64,000 bases of DNA from Nocardia blacklockiae (GTDB lineage: Bacteria; Actinomycetota; Actinomycetes; Mycobacteriales; Mycobacteriaceae): NCBI RefSeq assembly GCF_015477355.1, contig NZ_JADLRJ010000008.1, positions 124,001 through 188,000 on the forward strand, written 5' to 3'. Below are positions 34,801 to 42,016 of the stretch, piece by piece. Position 1 is the first letter of the stretch, and every line of letters begins with the position of its first letter. The notes beneath the pieces are model-generated. The model did no database searches and was not told the origin of the DNA. It worked only from the letters and a program-made list of their open reading frames with translations. The translations under genes and the position numbers were made by a program.

Positions 34801-35904
34801 GCGTACGGAGAGGTCGAAGTCGCGCAGGACGGGACGGTTCGGGTCGAAACCGAAAGTGACCGAGCGCATCTCGACGCCCAGTGGACCGTCGGGCAGCGGC
34901 TTCGGGTCGGGTGGATCGGTCTGGGCGGGGGCGGCGTCGATCACCTGGTAGACACGTTCGGCGGCGGCGCGGGTCAGCTGCGCCATGACGATCACGTTCG
35001 ACACGATGCGGGTGCTGGACGCCAGCATGGTCACGTAGGCGGCGAAGGCCAGGAAGGTGCCGACGCCGATGTCGCCGCGCAGGGCCAGCGTCCCGCCCAG
35101 CGCGATCACCACGACCATCCCCAACTGCGGGATCGCGGCCACCGTCGGCGCGAACCGCGAGTCGATGCGGGCCGCGCGCATCCGCTCGGCGTAGAGGCGG
35201 CGGCCGTGGTCCTCGAGCACGCGCACCATCCGGGACTCCTGCCCGAAGCCCTTCACCACCCGGACCCCGGTCACGGTCTCCTCGACGTGCTGGGCCAGAT
35301 CGGCCGCGCGCTGCTGCGCCGACCAGGTCGCCGCGTGCAGCAGCGGCCTGGTCCGGTACACCACCACGCCGAGCGCCGGCACCGTCAGCAGCGCGACCAC
35401 CGCGAGCAGCGGCGACAGCACCAGCATCACGGCCGCGGCCAGCACGAAGATCAGGAGCGACGCCGCCGAGAGCGGAGCCATCGCCAGCAGACCCTGCACC
35501 AACTGCAGGTCGGTGATCGACCGCGACACCACCTGCCCGGTGCGCAATCTGTCCTGACCGGGCCCGTCGTAGCGGTGCAGGGCCGTGAGCAACTGCACCC
35601 GCAGCGCGTGCTGCACATCCAAGGCGAGCCGACCCGCCAGCCACCGCCGCCCGTACGCGGCGGCGAACCGCGCCACCGCGAGCACCACCAGCACACCGGC
35701 GATCACACCGATGGCCCGCACGTCACCGACTCGCGCCCGGTCGAGCGCCGCCTTCGCCGCCAGCGGCGCGGCCGTCTCCGCGACCGCCCCGAGCACCACC
35801 GCCGCGATCACCCCGGACAGCAACCGCGGGTGCGCGACACACGCCGCCCACAGCCGGCGTATCCAGCCCGGGCGGCGCCCTGCGAGTGCGTCGGCGTCGG
35901 TCAT
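31831..35904 (-). CDS. Tandem (full-length) ABC exporter, Rv0194-like
   Basis: One 1357-residue chain with two complete half-exporters: TMD1 (about 20-310), NBD1 (340-610), a long Ala/Thr/Pro linker (610-750), TMD2 (760-1080), NBD2 (1095-1340). NBD1 has Walker A GPAGSGKST near 380, LSGGQRQRLALARAL near 535 and Walker B ILILDDATSAVD near 560; NBD2 has GETGAGKST near 1134, LSAGQRQLIALARA near 1240 and LLLLDEATAVLD near 1263. The catalytic Glu is Asp in NBD1 and the NBD2 signature is LSAGQ, so one of the two ATP sites is degenerate and one is canonical. An extra Gly/Ser-rich insert of about 50 residues (400-455) follows the NBD1 Walker A. Likely exports drugs or lipids. Confidence 0.9.
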   Translation of the reverse strand: MTDADALAGRRPGWIRRLWAACVAHPRLLSGVIAAVVLGAVAETAAPLAAKAALDRARVGDVRAIGVIAGVLVVLAVARFAAAYGRRWLAGRLALDVQHALRVQLLTALHRYDGPGQDRLRTGQVVSRSITDLQLVQGLLAMAPLSAASLLIFVLAAAVMLVLSPLLAVVALLTVPALGVVVYRTRPLLHAATWSAQQRAADLAQHVEETVTGVRVVKGFGQESRMVRVLEDHGRRLYAERMRAARIDSRFAPTVAAIPQLGMVVVIALGGTLALRGDIGVGTFLAFAAYVTMLASSTRIVSNVIVMAQLTRAAAERVYQVIDAAPAQTDPPDPKPLPDGPLGVEMRSVTFGFDPNRPVLRDFDLSVRPGETVAIIGPAGSGKSTLSLLLPRLFTPDSGRILLRGNAPGGAGFGLGNDERSSARGATLEPDGGATHGSYGSTGNGSAVATDDESDCAAYEVDIAEVRATDLRRAVGVVFDEPFLFSDTVAANIALGHPDASRAEIRRAAELAAADKFIGELPDGYDTVVGERGLTLSGGQRQRLALARALLADPRILILDDATSAVDAVTEAAIYAGLPSDTNRTTIILAHRESTLAHADRVIRLPNPRHPTTGNLWPATDHQTPDTPEVLAVTPSAAPVGATTAAHASETSAAGMTSHHQNPVAAEPLPTSGADAVRPATRPDTIAAASGAVPTAQHADPVSAAAPPGVAMLPAAADAPHTVARTDVAEGEVPAEIRAELARLPAATEEPRVDDRALEQPEPDFRLARLLRPVRWLLLAVVVLLAADAAVGVAFPALTRYALDDGVAAGSGRVLAVAALGGAVLVLLSWLDEATGTLLSARGGERVLYGLRVRSYAHLQRLGLDYYERELSGRIMTRMTTDIDALSTFLQTGLGTALISIGTAGGIAVALLVIDTGLAVVVFATLPPLIGATLVFRRISAAAYSAARERVSTVNADFQENVAGLRATQAYRHEPDAARRFTDYSDAYRRARMRAQRAIALYFAFVIAWADLAQAAVVYVGAREVAHGTTTPGTLVAFVLYLGLLFSPVMQLSQVFDGYQQARVGLRRIEALLRTPSSIAADAPDAAAIPGRLRGEVRFADVHFRYPDAKKPALDGVSVHIPAGTTLALVGETGAGKSTIVKLLARLYDLPREPGGRILVDRTDLRDYRLADYRARLGTVPQEAHLFTGDVAGNIAFGKPAATRAEVERAAAAVGALDMIRALPQGMRQPVGEGGRGLSAGQRQLIALARAELVDPDLLLLDEATAVLDPDSEEQVLAAGRSLTRTGTAHSRTAVIVAHRLATAARADRIAVVDRGRIAEIGTHDQLVSAGGIYSRLWSAARAEEGIFSPSDGSSHI

Positions 35905-35965
35905 CTCGATTCGACGGTACCGACGCCGACCGACACCGCCGTATTCCGAGGCCGCGGGCGGCGGG

Positions 35966-36748
35966 TCAGATCTCGCGTTCGCGGAGGAACCACCAGGCCG
36001 CGCCGCCCGCGGCCGCCGCCCAGATCACCAGGATCACCAGCGAGGCAGCGCTCGGCGGGATGAACGGGCTCTTGGGGAAGGAGCCGACGGCGACCGCGCC
36101 GATCGTCGCCGAGCCGGGCAGCAGCACCGCGATACCCGGGATGCCGACCCCCTTCAGCACCAGCCAGAGCAGCGGCTCGACGACGATCAGCCACCCGGCC
36201 AGCACGGCGATCGCCGGCACCACCGCGCGCAGCAGCAGCCCGAGGCCCGCGCCGAGCACACCCCAGCAGATCGCCGCCAGCAGACCGCCGCCGAAGACAC
36301 CGGCCAGCTCGAGCCCGAACTCGATCTTCCCACGGCCGAAGGCCAGCAGCCCCAGCGCCGCGCCCGCCTCGGCCGCCAGCGCGAGCACCAGCGAGAAGGC
36401 CGCGCTCGCAAGCAATCTCGCCCCGCACAGCAAGTCCCGGTCCGGCGTGAACAACACCGTCAACGGCATGCTCCGGTGGCGGTATTCACCGCCGGCCCCG
36501 GCCGCCGCGGACACCGCACCCGCGGCCAGCGCGAACACCAGCGCGAGATACAGCCCGATGCTCGCCGTCCCGGTGACCAGATCTTGGCTCTCCTGCGGCC
36601 CGGTGCCCGTGATCGCCGTGACGGCGGCGGCCACGAAACCGAGCGCGGCGCACAGCGTCACCAGCGTCCAGTGCACCCGCAACGTGGTGATCCTGCGCAG
36701 CTCCGCGGTCGCGACCCGGCTCACTTCCGGCGGCACGGTGCGGATCAC
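35966..36748 (-). CDS. ABC-2-type transporter permease
   Basis: A 260-residue membrane protein with six helices, starting VSRVATAELRRITTLRVHWTLV and including LYLALVFALAAGAVSAAAG, LLASAAFSLVLALAAEAGAALGLL and WGVLGAGLGLLLRAVVPAIAVLAGWLIVV, typical of ABC-2 permeases. It ends with a helix and WWFLREREI. GTG 36748 overlaps the ATPase stop as GTGA, so expression is coupled to the ATPase gene. Substrate unknown; the EcsC-like first gene of the operon suggests an Ecs-type transporter. Confidence 0.78.
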   Translation of the reverse strand: MIRTVPPEVSRVATAELRRITTLRVHWTLVTLCAALGFVAAAVTAITGTGPQESQDLVTGTASIGLYLALVFALAAGAVSAAAGAGGEYRHRSMPLTVLFTPDRDLLCGARLLASAAFSLVLALAAEAGAALGLLAFGRGKIEFGLELAGVFGGGLLAAICWGVLGAGLGLLLRAVVPAIAVLAGWLIVVEPLLWLVLKGVGIPGIAVLLPGSATIGAVAVGSFPKSPFIPPSAASLVILVIWAAAAGGAAWWFLREREI

Positions 36749-37713
36749 TGTGGTGTCCCGTAAGGCAATGGTGGTGTCCCGTAAGGCATCGGAGGGGCGG
36801 TCGGCACAGCGTGGGTGGTGCGGGTCAGCGCGGCGAGCACCCGATCCGGATGTACCGGTTCGGGAATCACCTCGGTCAACTGCACGCGGGCGGTCGACGC
36901 GGCCGCCTCGATCTCGGACCGCGACGCCTCCGCGACGGCCAGCCGGCCGTCCGAACGCATCACGGTATCGGTGAAACCTTGCGCGGCCAGCGTGGTGGCC
37001 AAGGCGATCGCGCTCGACGCGCCGACCACCAGGCGATCGGGATGACTGCGCCGCAACCGGCGCGGACTGCCCTGATACACCACCGCGCCGCCGCCCAGCA
37101 CGATCAGCTGATCGGCCACCGGCAACACCGCGGCCAGACTCTGCGAGGTCAGCAGCGTGGCCCCGCCGCGGCGGGCGTGCCCGCGCAGATAGTCCGCCAG
37201 CCAGCCGCGCTCGGCGACGTCGAGCCCGGCGAACGGATCGTCGAGCACCAGCAGCCGCGGCGCACCGAGCAACGCGATCGCCAGCGCCAGCCGGGTCTGC
37301 ACCCCCGGCGGCAACGTCCGGATCCGCTCCCCGGCGACCGACGTCAGACTCGTCAACTCCAGCAGCGCGTCCACCTGCTCGTCGGAAACCCCTGCGGCAC
37401 CGGCGTATACGCGCAATTCACCGCGCACCGAGCGGATCGGGTGCAGGCCGCGCGGCTGCAACATCGCGCCCACCGGACGCGACCGGCCCTGCGCCCCCGA
37501 CCCCGGCCCGCCGATCGACGCGGTGCCCGAGGTCGGCGGCAGCAGCCCCAGCAGCATGCGCACGATCGTGGACTTACCCGAACCCGGCGGACCGACCAGC
37601 GCCGCGGTGCTGCCGGACGGCACGCTGAAACTCACCTCCCGCACCGCGTTCAGGCCCTCGAACCGCCTGGTCAACTCCGACGCCGCGAAAGCCGGCGGGC
37701 GAGCCGCGCTCAT
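36745..37713 (-). CDS. ABC transporter ATP-binding protein
   Basis: A 322-residue ATPase partner of the permease. Walker A GPPGSGKSTIVRML is near residue 38. The signature is unusual: TLPPGVQTRLALAIALLG instead of LSGGQ (near 137), and Walker B reads LLVLDDPFAGLD, with Asp at the catalytic Glu position; both suggest weakened hydrolysis or altered coupling. The switch region is LLTSQSLAAV, with Gln/Ser where a His is expected. About 90 residues follow the nucleotide domain, ending in a duplicated PYGTPPLPYGTP tail. It starts ATGA-overlapped with the EcsC stop and ends GTGA-overlapped with the permease. Confidence 0.82.
   Translation of the reverse strand: MSAARPPAFAASELTRRFEGLNAVREVSFSVPSGSTAALVGPPGSGKSTIVRMLLGLLPPTSGTASIGGPGSGAQGRSRPVGAMLQPRGLHPIRSVRGELRVYAGAAGVSDEQVDALLELTSLTSVAGERIRTLPPGVQTRLALAIALLGAPRLLVLDDPFAGLDVAERGWLADYLRGHARRGGATLLTSQSLAAVLPVADQLIVLGGGAVVYQGSPRRLRRSHPDRLVVGASSAIALATTLAAQGFTDTVMRSDGRLAVAEASRSEIEAAASTARVQLTEVIPEPVHPDRVLAALTRTTHAVPTAPPMPYGTPPLPYGTPQ
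36751..36788 (-). repeat. 17-bp direct repeat, in-frame, in the ATPase C-terminus
   Basis: Two copies of TGGTGTCCCGTAAGGCA at 36751-36767 and 36772-36788, period 21 bases, encode seven-residue units (PYGTPPL / PYGTPQ) at the very end of the ATPase. It is a recent in-frame tandem duplication. Confidence 0.7.
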
Positions 37714-38423
37714 CGCTGCCCGGGCGACTCGTTGCCCAGCGCGGGCAGCGGATCGGCGTCGATGACCACCGGACCCGGCCAGGTCGCCGGCGCGGGACCG
37801 AAAGCCTTGCGGGCGTTGGCGATCGTGGTCTTGCCGAGCGCGCGGTTGCCGAAACCGCCTACCGCGGCGCCGATTCCGGCGGGCAGCACCTTGCCGAACA
37901 TCAGCGCGCTGCGCTTGGCGATGAACTGCACGATGAACCGCTTCATCAGCGAATCGTTCATATTGCGCACGCCCGGAATCTGGTTGGCCAGCAACGACCC
38001 CCAGTTCTTCGCCGAGTGGCCCACGCTCTTCTCGACGATCTCCATCCCGCTCTCGCCCAGCACCACCGCCAGCACCAGCGCGCGCCGCCGCTCCTTGTCC
38101 TCCGGCGCGATACCGTGCACGGCCGCCACGGCGAGAGTGAACACCGCCGACGCCTCGAGGAAGAAAGTGGTCTCCGCGCTCATCGCCGCGAGCGAGGCGA
38201 TGGTACCGACACCGGGCACCGCGGCCGTGGCGCCGACCGCCGTGCCGCTGCCGGTCACCGTGGTGAGATACAGCTTCTCCAGCCGCGCGATGATCTGCTC
38301 GGGAGACTCATCCGGATGCGACCGCCGGAACCGGTCGACGTACTTGGCGACGGCGGGAGCCTGCAATTGCGCCCCGTTGTCGAGCAGTGCCTTCACCGCC
38401 TTCTCCGCACCGCCCTTGAACAT
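37710..38423 (-). CDS. EcsC-family protein
   Basis: A 237-residue protein with the amphipathic, hydrophobic core of EcsC-type proteins: TGSGTAVGATAAVPGVGTIASLAAMSAETTFFLEASAVF near residues 60-100 and FGKVLPAGIGAAVGGFGNRAL near 195. The ATG at 38423 is chosen because AGGAG is eight bases upstream (AGGAGCAACAA); a longer reading to 38591 would run through a large hairpin and encode low-complexity sequence. It overlaps the following ATPase by ATGA. In Bacillus, EcsC is encoded beside the EcsA/EcsB ATPase and permease, the same arrangement as here. Its biochemical role is unknown. Confidence 0.65.
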   Translation of the reverse strand: MFKGGAEKAVKALLDNGAQLQAPAVAKYVDRFRRSHPDESPEQIIARLEKLYLTTVTGSGTAVGATAAVPGVGTIASLAAMSAETTFFLEASAVFTLAVAAVHGIAPEDKERRRALVLAVVLGESGMEIVEKSVGHSAKNWGSLLANQIPGVRNMNDSLMKRFIVQFIAKRSALMFGKVLPAGIGAAVGGFGNRALGKTTIANARKAFGPAPATWPGPVVIDADPLPALGNESPGQR

Positions 38424-38460
38424 TTGTTGCTCCTGTATCTTTGGCGCCGCCTTCGGCGGC

Positions 38461-38559
38461 GCGGGTTCGGGCGCTTTAAGGCTCGGTTTCGGGCCGTCTC
38501 CGCTTGCTCCTTCGTCGCTTGCGCGGAGACGACCCGAAACCGAGCCCGCGCCCGAACCG
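38461..38559. repeat. Large two-tier inverted repeat (about 100 bp) between EcsC and AraC genes
   Basis: Inner arms of 23 bp (38481-38503 and 38523-38545) match at 22 of 23 positions around a 19-base loop. An outer pair of 11 bp, GGTTCGGGCGC (38464-38474) and GCGCCCGAACC (38548-38558), is perfect. The element sits upstream of the EcsC ribosome binding site and upstream of the AraC gene. It resembles a dispersed palindromic repeat or small transposable remnant rather than a terminator, since no gene ends here. Confidence 0.75.
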
Positions 38560-38716
38560 TGGTTGTCTCGTTCCATCATCCGTGTACCCATTGATAGTGC
38601 ATCTGATCGGGGTACGCGATCGTGGTGCGGCGATTATCCATCGTGGCGGGCCGTTTTTCGGACAACGAGCCGCAGGGGGAGGCGGGTTCCGGGTGGGCGG
38701 GTTTAGGGTGGGGTTC

Positions 38717-39589
38717 GTGAGTGGTGTCTCCGCGGGCGCCAGGGGGCTGCCGGATCCGCGGCTGCGGGCCCTCGTCCGCGGCTACGAGGGTTATCTGCTG
38801 CGCGGTTTCGCACCGGGCACGCACGTCGGCATGCCGGGCACCGATCTCACCGTGATCATCACCATCGACGAACCGATCGAGATCCCGGTGTCGCCGCAGC
38901 CGGGGCAGGGGGCGGGCAGCTGGGAGGCCATCGCCAGCGGGCTCACCGTGCGGCCATGCACCATCGCGCACCGCGGCTATCAGCACGGCATTCAGCTCGC
39001 GGTGACGCCGCTGGGCGCGCGTGTCCTGCTGGGCGCGCCGGTGGCGGCGCTCGGGTCGTGGATCATCGATCTGGGTGATCTGCTCGGTGCGGACGCGCGG
39101 GAGCTGCGCGAGCGGGTCTCGGCCACCGACGACTGGGCGGCACGGTTCGCGATCCTGGACGAGATACTGCTGCGGCGGACCACCGACACCGTCCTCGACC
39201 CGAATCTGCGGCGGGCGTGGCAGCTGCTCACCGCCGGCTCCGGGCAGGCGCGGGTCGCCGAGGTGGCCCACGAGATCGGCTGGAGCCGAAAGCATCTCGG
39301 CACCCGGTTCCAGGCCGAATTCGGGATCACGCCCAAGGCCGCCGCCCGGCTGGCCCGTTTCCAGGCCTCGCATCGGCTGCTGCGGTCGGTCGTCGGCGGA
39401 CCCGACGCGCAGCGGCTCGACATGCCGATCGCCGCGGTCGCCGCCGCCGTCGGCTACTACGACCAGGCGCACATGGCCCGGGAGTGGCGCGAACTCGCGG
39501 GCATGCCGCCCTCCACGTGGCTGGCCCGCGAACAGTTCCCATTCGTCCAAGAGGCGGCCGACCTGATCCTGGAAGGCTCGTCGACATGA
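38717..39589 (+). CDS. AraC-family transcriptional regulator
   Basis: A 290-residue regulator with its DNA-binding domain at the C-terminus (about 165-270): VAEVAHEIGWSRKHLGTRFQAEFGITPKAAARLARFQASHRLL forms the first helix-turn-helix and IAAVAAAVGYYDQAHMAREWRELAGMPPSTW the second. The N-terminal half has no clear cupin motif but is the DUF6597-like sensor seen in related proteins. GTG 38717 is preceded by GGGTGGGG. Its stop overlaps the start of a VOC gene as ATGA, so regulator and VOC protein are made together. Confidence 0.87.
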   Translation: MSGVSAGARGLPDPRLRALVRGYEGYLLRGFAPGTHVGMPGTDLTVIITIDEPIEIPVSPQPGQGAGSWEAIASGLTVRPCTIAHRGYQHGIQLAVTPLGARVLLGAPVAALGSWIIDLGDLLGADARELRERVSATDDWAARFAILDEILLRRTTDTVLDPNLRRAWQLLTAGSGQARVAEVAHEIGWSRKHLGTRFQAEFGITPKAAARLARFQASHRLLRSVVGGPDAQRLDMPIAAVAAAVGYYDQAHMAREWRELAGMPPSTWLAREQFPFVQEAADLILEGSST

Positions 39590-40002
39590 CAGAGACAACC
39601 GGAACCAGCACCCGCACGGCACTCTGGCCGTGCCTGACCTACCGCGACGCCCCGGCGGCGCTGGATTTCCTCCAGCGCGCCTTCGGCTTCGTGGAACGCG
39701 CCCGCTACGGCGACGGCGAGGTCGTCCAGCACGCCGAACTCACCCTGCCCGGCGGTGGCGGCGTCATGCTCGGCACCGCGCGCGAGGACTCCGCGCTGGC
39801 ACAGCTCCCGCCCGGCACCGGCGCGATCTACGTGGTCGTCGACGACGCCGACGAGCTGTACCGCCGAGCCGTGGCCGCGGGCGCCACCATCACCCAGGAA
39901 CTGCGCGACGAGGACTACGGCTCCCGCGGCTTCACCTGCCGCGACCCCGAGGGCGTCTTCTGGAGCTTCGGCACCTACGCCGGCACCCAGGGCGACGCCT
40001 GA
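39586..40002 (+). CDS. VOC-superfamily (glyoxalase/bleomycin-resistance-like) protein
   Basis: A 138-residue protein opening ALWPCLTYRDAPAALDFLQRAFGFVERARY, with VVQHAELTLPGGGGVMLG and GAIYVVVDDADELYRRAVAAGATITQEL, then FTCRDPEGVFWSFGTYAG. This paired-beta layout is typical of VOC proteins that bind or inactivate small molecules. It is translationally coupled to the AraC regulator, so it may make or remove the regulator's ligand; inference from layout. Confidence 0.85.
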   Translation: MTETTGTSTRTALWPCLTYRDAPAALDFLQRAFGFVERARYGDGEVVQHAELTLPGGGGVMLGTAREDSALAQLPPGTGAIYVVVDDADELYRRAVAAGATITQELRDEDYGSRGFTCRDPEGVFWSFGTYAGTQGDA

Positions 40003-40041
40003 CGCTCGGCACCGAGCGACAGGCAGCGCCCCGACTTCCGA

Positions 40042-41067
40042 TCAGGCCGGAGTGTGCCCGGCCGGAACCCGCTCGCCCGCTCGCGGCGGCGGAGGCGGCG
40101 TGCCGTCACCGAACGGGCGGCCGCCGAGCTCTTCTCGGCCGTGCGGAGTGAGCCAGTTCGACAGGTCCGGGCCCTTCGGCACGATCCGGGTCGGATTGAT
40201 GTCGGCGTGCACGATGTAATAGTGCTGCTTGATCTGGGTGAAGTCGACGGTGTCGCCGAAGCCCGGGGTCTGGAACAGGTCGCGCGCGTACGCCCACAGC
40301 ACCGGCAGCTCCGTCAGCTTGCTGCGGTTGCACTTGAAGTGGCCGTGATAGACCGGATCGAACCGAACCAGCGTGGTGAACAGCCGCACGTCCGCCTCGG
40401 TGATGGTGTCGCCCACCAGGTAGCGCTGCGTCGACAACCGCTCCGACAGCCAGTCCAGCGCGGTGAACAGCCGGTCGTAGGCGGCGTCGTAGGCGTCCTG
40501 CGCACCGGCGAAACCGCAGCGGTAGACGCCGTTGTTGACCTCGGTGTAGACGCGCTTGTTCACCGCGTCGATCTCCTCGCGCAGCGCCTCGGGATACAGC
40601 TCCGGCGCGCCCGGGCGGTGGTACCGGGTCCACTCGGTGGAGAAGTCGAGCGTCATCTGCGCGTAGTCGTTGGTGACCACCTGCCCGGTCGGCACGTCGA
40701 CCACGGCCGGGACGGTGATCCCGCGCGGGTAGTCCGGAACCCGCGCGAAGTACGCGTCCTGCAGGAAGTGGATGCCCAGCACCGGGTCCACCCCGCCGGG
40801 ATCGAGATCGAAGGTCCAGCTGCGCTTGTCGTGCGTCGGCCCGCACAGGCCCAGCGACAGCACGTCCTCGAGGCCGAGCAGCCGGCGCACGATGATGGTC
40901 CGATTGGCCCACGGGCAGGCACGCGCCGCGACCAGGCGATAACGGTCCGGTTCGACCGGATAGCCGTCACGGCCGTCGGCGGTGATGCGGGTGGTGATGT
41001 AGTTCGTGTCCCGCTTGAACTCACCGGGTTCGATGTAGGTGGCATTGCCGGGCGACGAGGTGCTCAC
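40042..41067 (-). CDS. Glutathionyl-hydroquinone reductase-like (ECM4/YqjG) GST-family protein
   Basis: A 341-residue cytoplasmic protein. The catalytic Cys lies in ARACPWANRTIIVRRLLG near residue 51, the family's CPWA motif. It continues ITVPAVVDVPTGQVVTNDYAQM (thioredoxin fold end) and an all-helical GST C-domain with TITEADVRLFTTLVRFDPVYHGHFKCN near 245. Family enzymes reductively deglutathionylate hydroquinones. Mycolata make mycothiol, not glutathione, so the natural thiol partner is probably mycothiol. GTG 41067 is only 33 bases from the divergent enoyl-CoA hydratase start. Confidence 0.85.
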   Translation of the reverse strand: MSTSSPGNATYIEPGEFKRDTNYITTRITADGRDGYPVEPDRYRLVAARACPWANRTIIVRRLLGLEDVLSLGLCGPTHDKRSWTFDLDPGGVDPVLGIHFLQDAYFARVPDYPRGITVPAVVDVPTGQVVTNDYAQMTLDFSTEWTRYHRPGAPELYPEALREEIDAVNKRVYTEVNNGVYRCGFAGAQDAYDAAYDRLFTALDWLSERLSTQRYLVGDTITEADVRLFTTLVRFDPVYHGHFKCNRSKLTELPVLWAYARDLFQTPGFGDTVDFTQIKQHYYIVHADINPTRIVPKGPDLSNWLTPHGREELGGRPFGDGTPPPPPRAGERVPAGHTPA

Positions 41068-41088
41068 CGGACAAGTCTCGCAGATCGG

Positions 41089-41094
41089 TAGATT
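41089..41094 (+). promoter_or_regulatory. -10 element of the enoyl-CoA hydratase gene
   Basis: TAGATT six bases before the ATG at 41101, in a divergent gap of only 33 bases, implies a leaderless transcript for the rightward gene. No matching -35 is obvious. Confidence 0.35.
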
Positions 41095-41100
41095 CGGCCG

Positions 41101-41895
41101 ATGACCGATTCGAAACCCACCCGTCTGGAGCGCGTCGAGACCGACAAGGGCGCGCAGCTGGCCGTCCTCACCATCGACAGCCCGCCGCTGAATCTGTTCG
41201 ACCGGGCGCTGCTCGAGGCACTGGCCGCCGACATCGCCGAGCTGACCGCCCGGCCGCCGCGCGCGCTGCTGCTGCGCGCCGAGGGCAAGGTCGTCTCGGG
41301 CGGGGTCGACGTGCGGGTCTTCGACGGCCTGTCGGTCGACGAGGGCGCCGAGCTGTGGCGCTCGCTGTTCGGCCGGATCATCCACCCGCTCGAGGCGCTG
41401 CCGTGCCCGGTGGTGTTCGCCGCGCACGGGCTGACCCTGACCGCCGCCTTCGAGATCGCGCTGGCCTGCGACATCGTGCTCGCCGGGTCGTCGGCGAAGT
41501 TCGGCCTGGTGGAGACCGTGGTCGGCCTGACGCCCTCGATGGGCGGCCCGCAGCGGCTGGCCGAGCGCGCCGGTTCGGGCCGCGCCCGCGAGCTGGTGAT
41601 GACCGGCGACCTGTACGGCGCGGGCGAACTGGCCGAGTGGGGCGTGGTCAACGCCGTGCACGAGGACGTCGACACGGCCGCGCGCGCCCTGGCCGCGAAA
41701 CTCGCCGACGGCCCCACCCGGGCGCACGCGGCGACCAAGCGGATCGTCGAGGCCTGGCGCTCCGGCGGTGTGGCGCACGCGGATTCGGTGACCCCGGAGG
41801 TCTCCGGCGAACTGTTCGGCACCGAGGACCTGCGCAACGCGGTCCGCAGCTTCCTGGACGTCGGACCGGGCAAGGCGACCTACACCGGCCGCTGA
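41101..41895 (+). CDS. Enoyl-CoA hydratase/isomerase family protein
   Basis: A 264-residue crotonase-fold enzyme acting on acyl-CoA. The oxyanion-hole segments are VVSGGVDVRVF near 62 and AAHGLTLTAAFEIALACDIVLA near 107-128, where the usual GG..L is GLTLTAAFE with one candidate Glu. The second acid position lies in AKFGLVETVVGLTPSMGG near 135-150 (Glu present). The usual PVIAAVNG is PVVFAAHGLT. It is probably a beta-oxidation-type hydratase or isomerase; the precise reaction is uncertain. Confidence 0.83.
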   Translation: MTDSKPTRLERVETDKGAQLAVLTIDSPPLNLFDRALLEALAADIAELTARPPRALLLRAEGKVVSGGVDVRVFDGLSVDEGAELWRSLFGRIIHPLEALPCPVVFAAHGLTLTAAFEIALACDIVLAGSSAKFGLVETVVGLTPSMGGPQRLAERAGSGRARELVMTGDLYGAGELAEWGVVNAVHEDVDTAARALAAKLADGPTRAHAATKRIVEAWRSGGVAHADSVTPEVSGELFGTEDLRNAVRSFLDVGPGKATYTGR

Positions 41896-41958
41896 CGGCG
41901 CCGCGCGCGGGTCCGCCGGCACCGATGCGGACACGTTTGCCGACTATCCGCCCACATT

Positions 41959-41982
41959 TGTGATGTGAGTCATATAGTCACA
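41959..41982. promoter_or_regulatory. CRP-like binding site candidates upstream of the truncated ANL gene
   Basis: TGTGATGTGAGTCATA at 41959-41974 matches TGTGA-N6-TCACA except one base, and TGTGA-N9-TCACA (41964-41982) overlaps it as a perfect but wider-spaced pair. It lies 35-58 bases before the ATG at 42017. CRP/GlxR-type regulators of actinobacteria use such sites. Confidence 0.4.
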
Positions 41983-42016
41983 GGTGCCTGGCGGATCGAG
42001 GCGCTCGGAGGGACCC

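Noticed and set aside
38424-38591. An N-terminal extension of the EcsC-like protein
   Set aside because: It would be translated from the large hairpin and is low-complexity; the internal ATG at 38423 has a near-ideal AGGAG.
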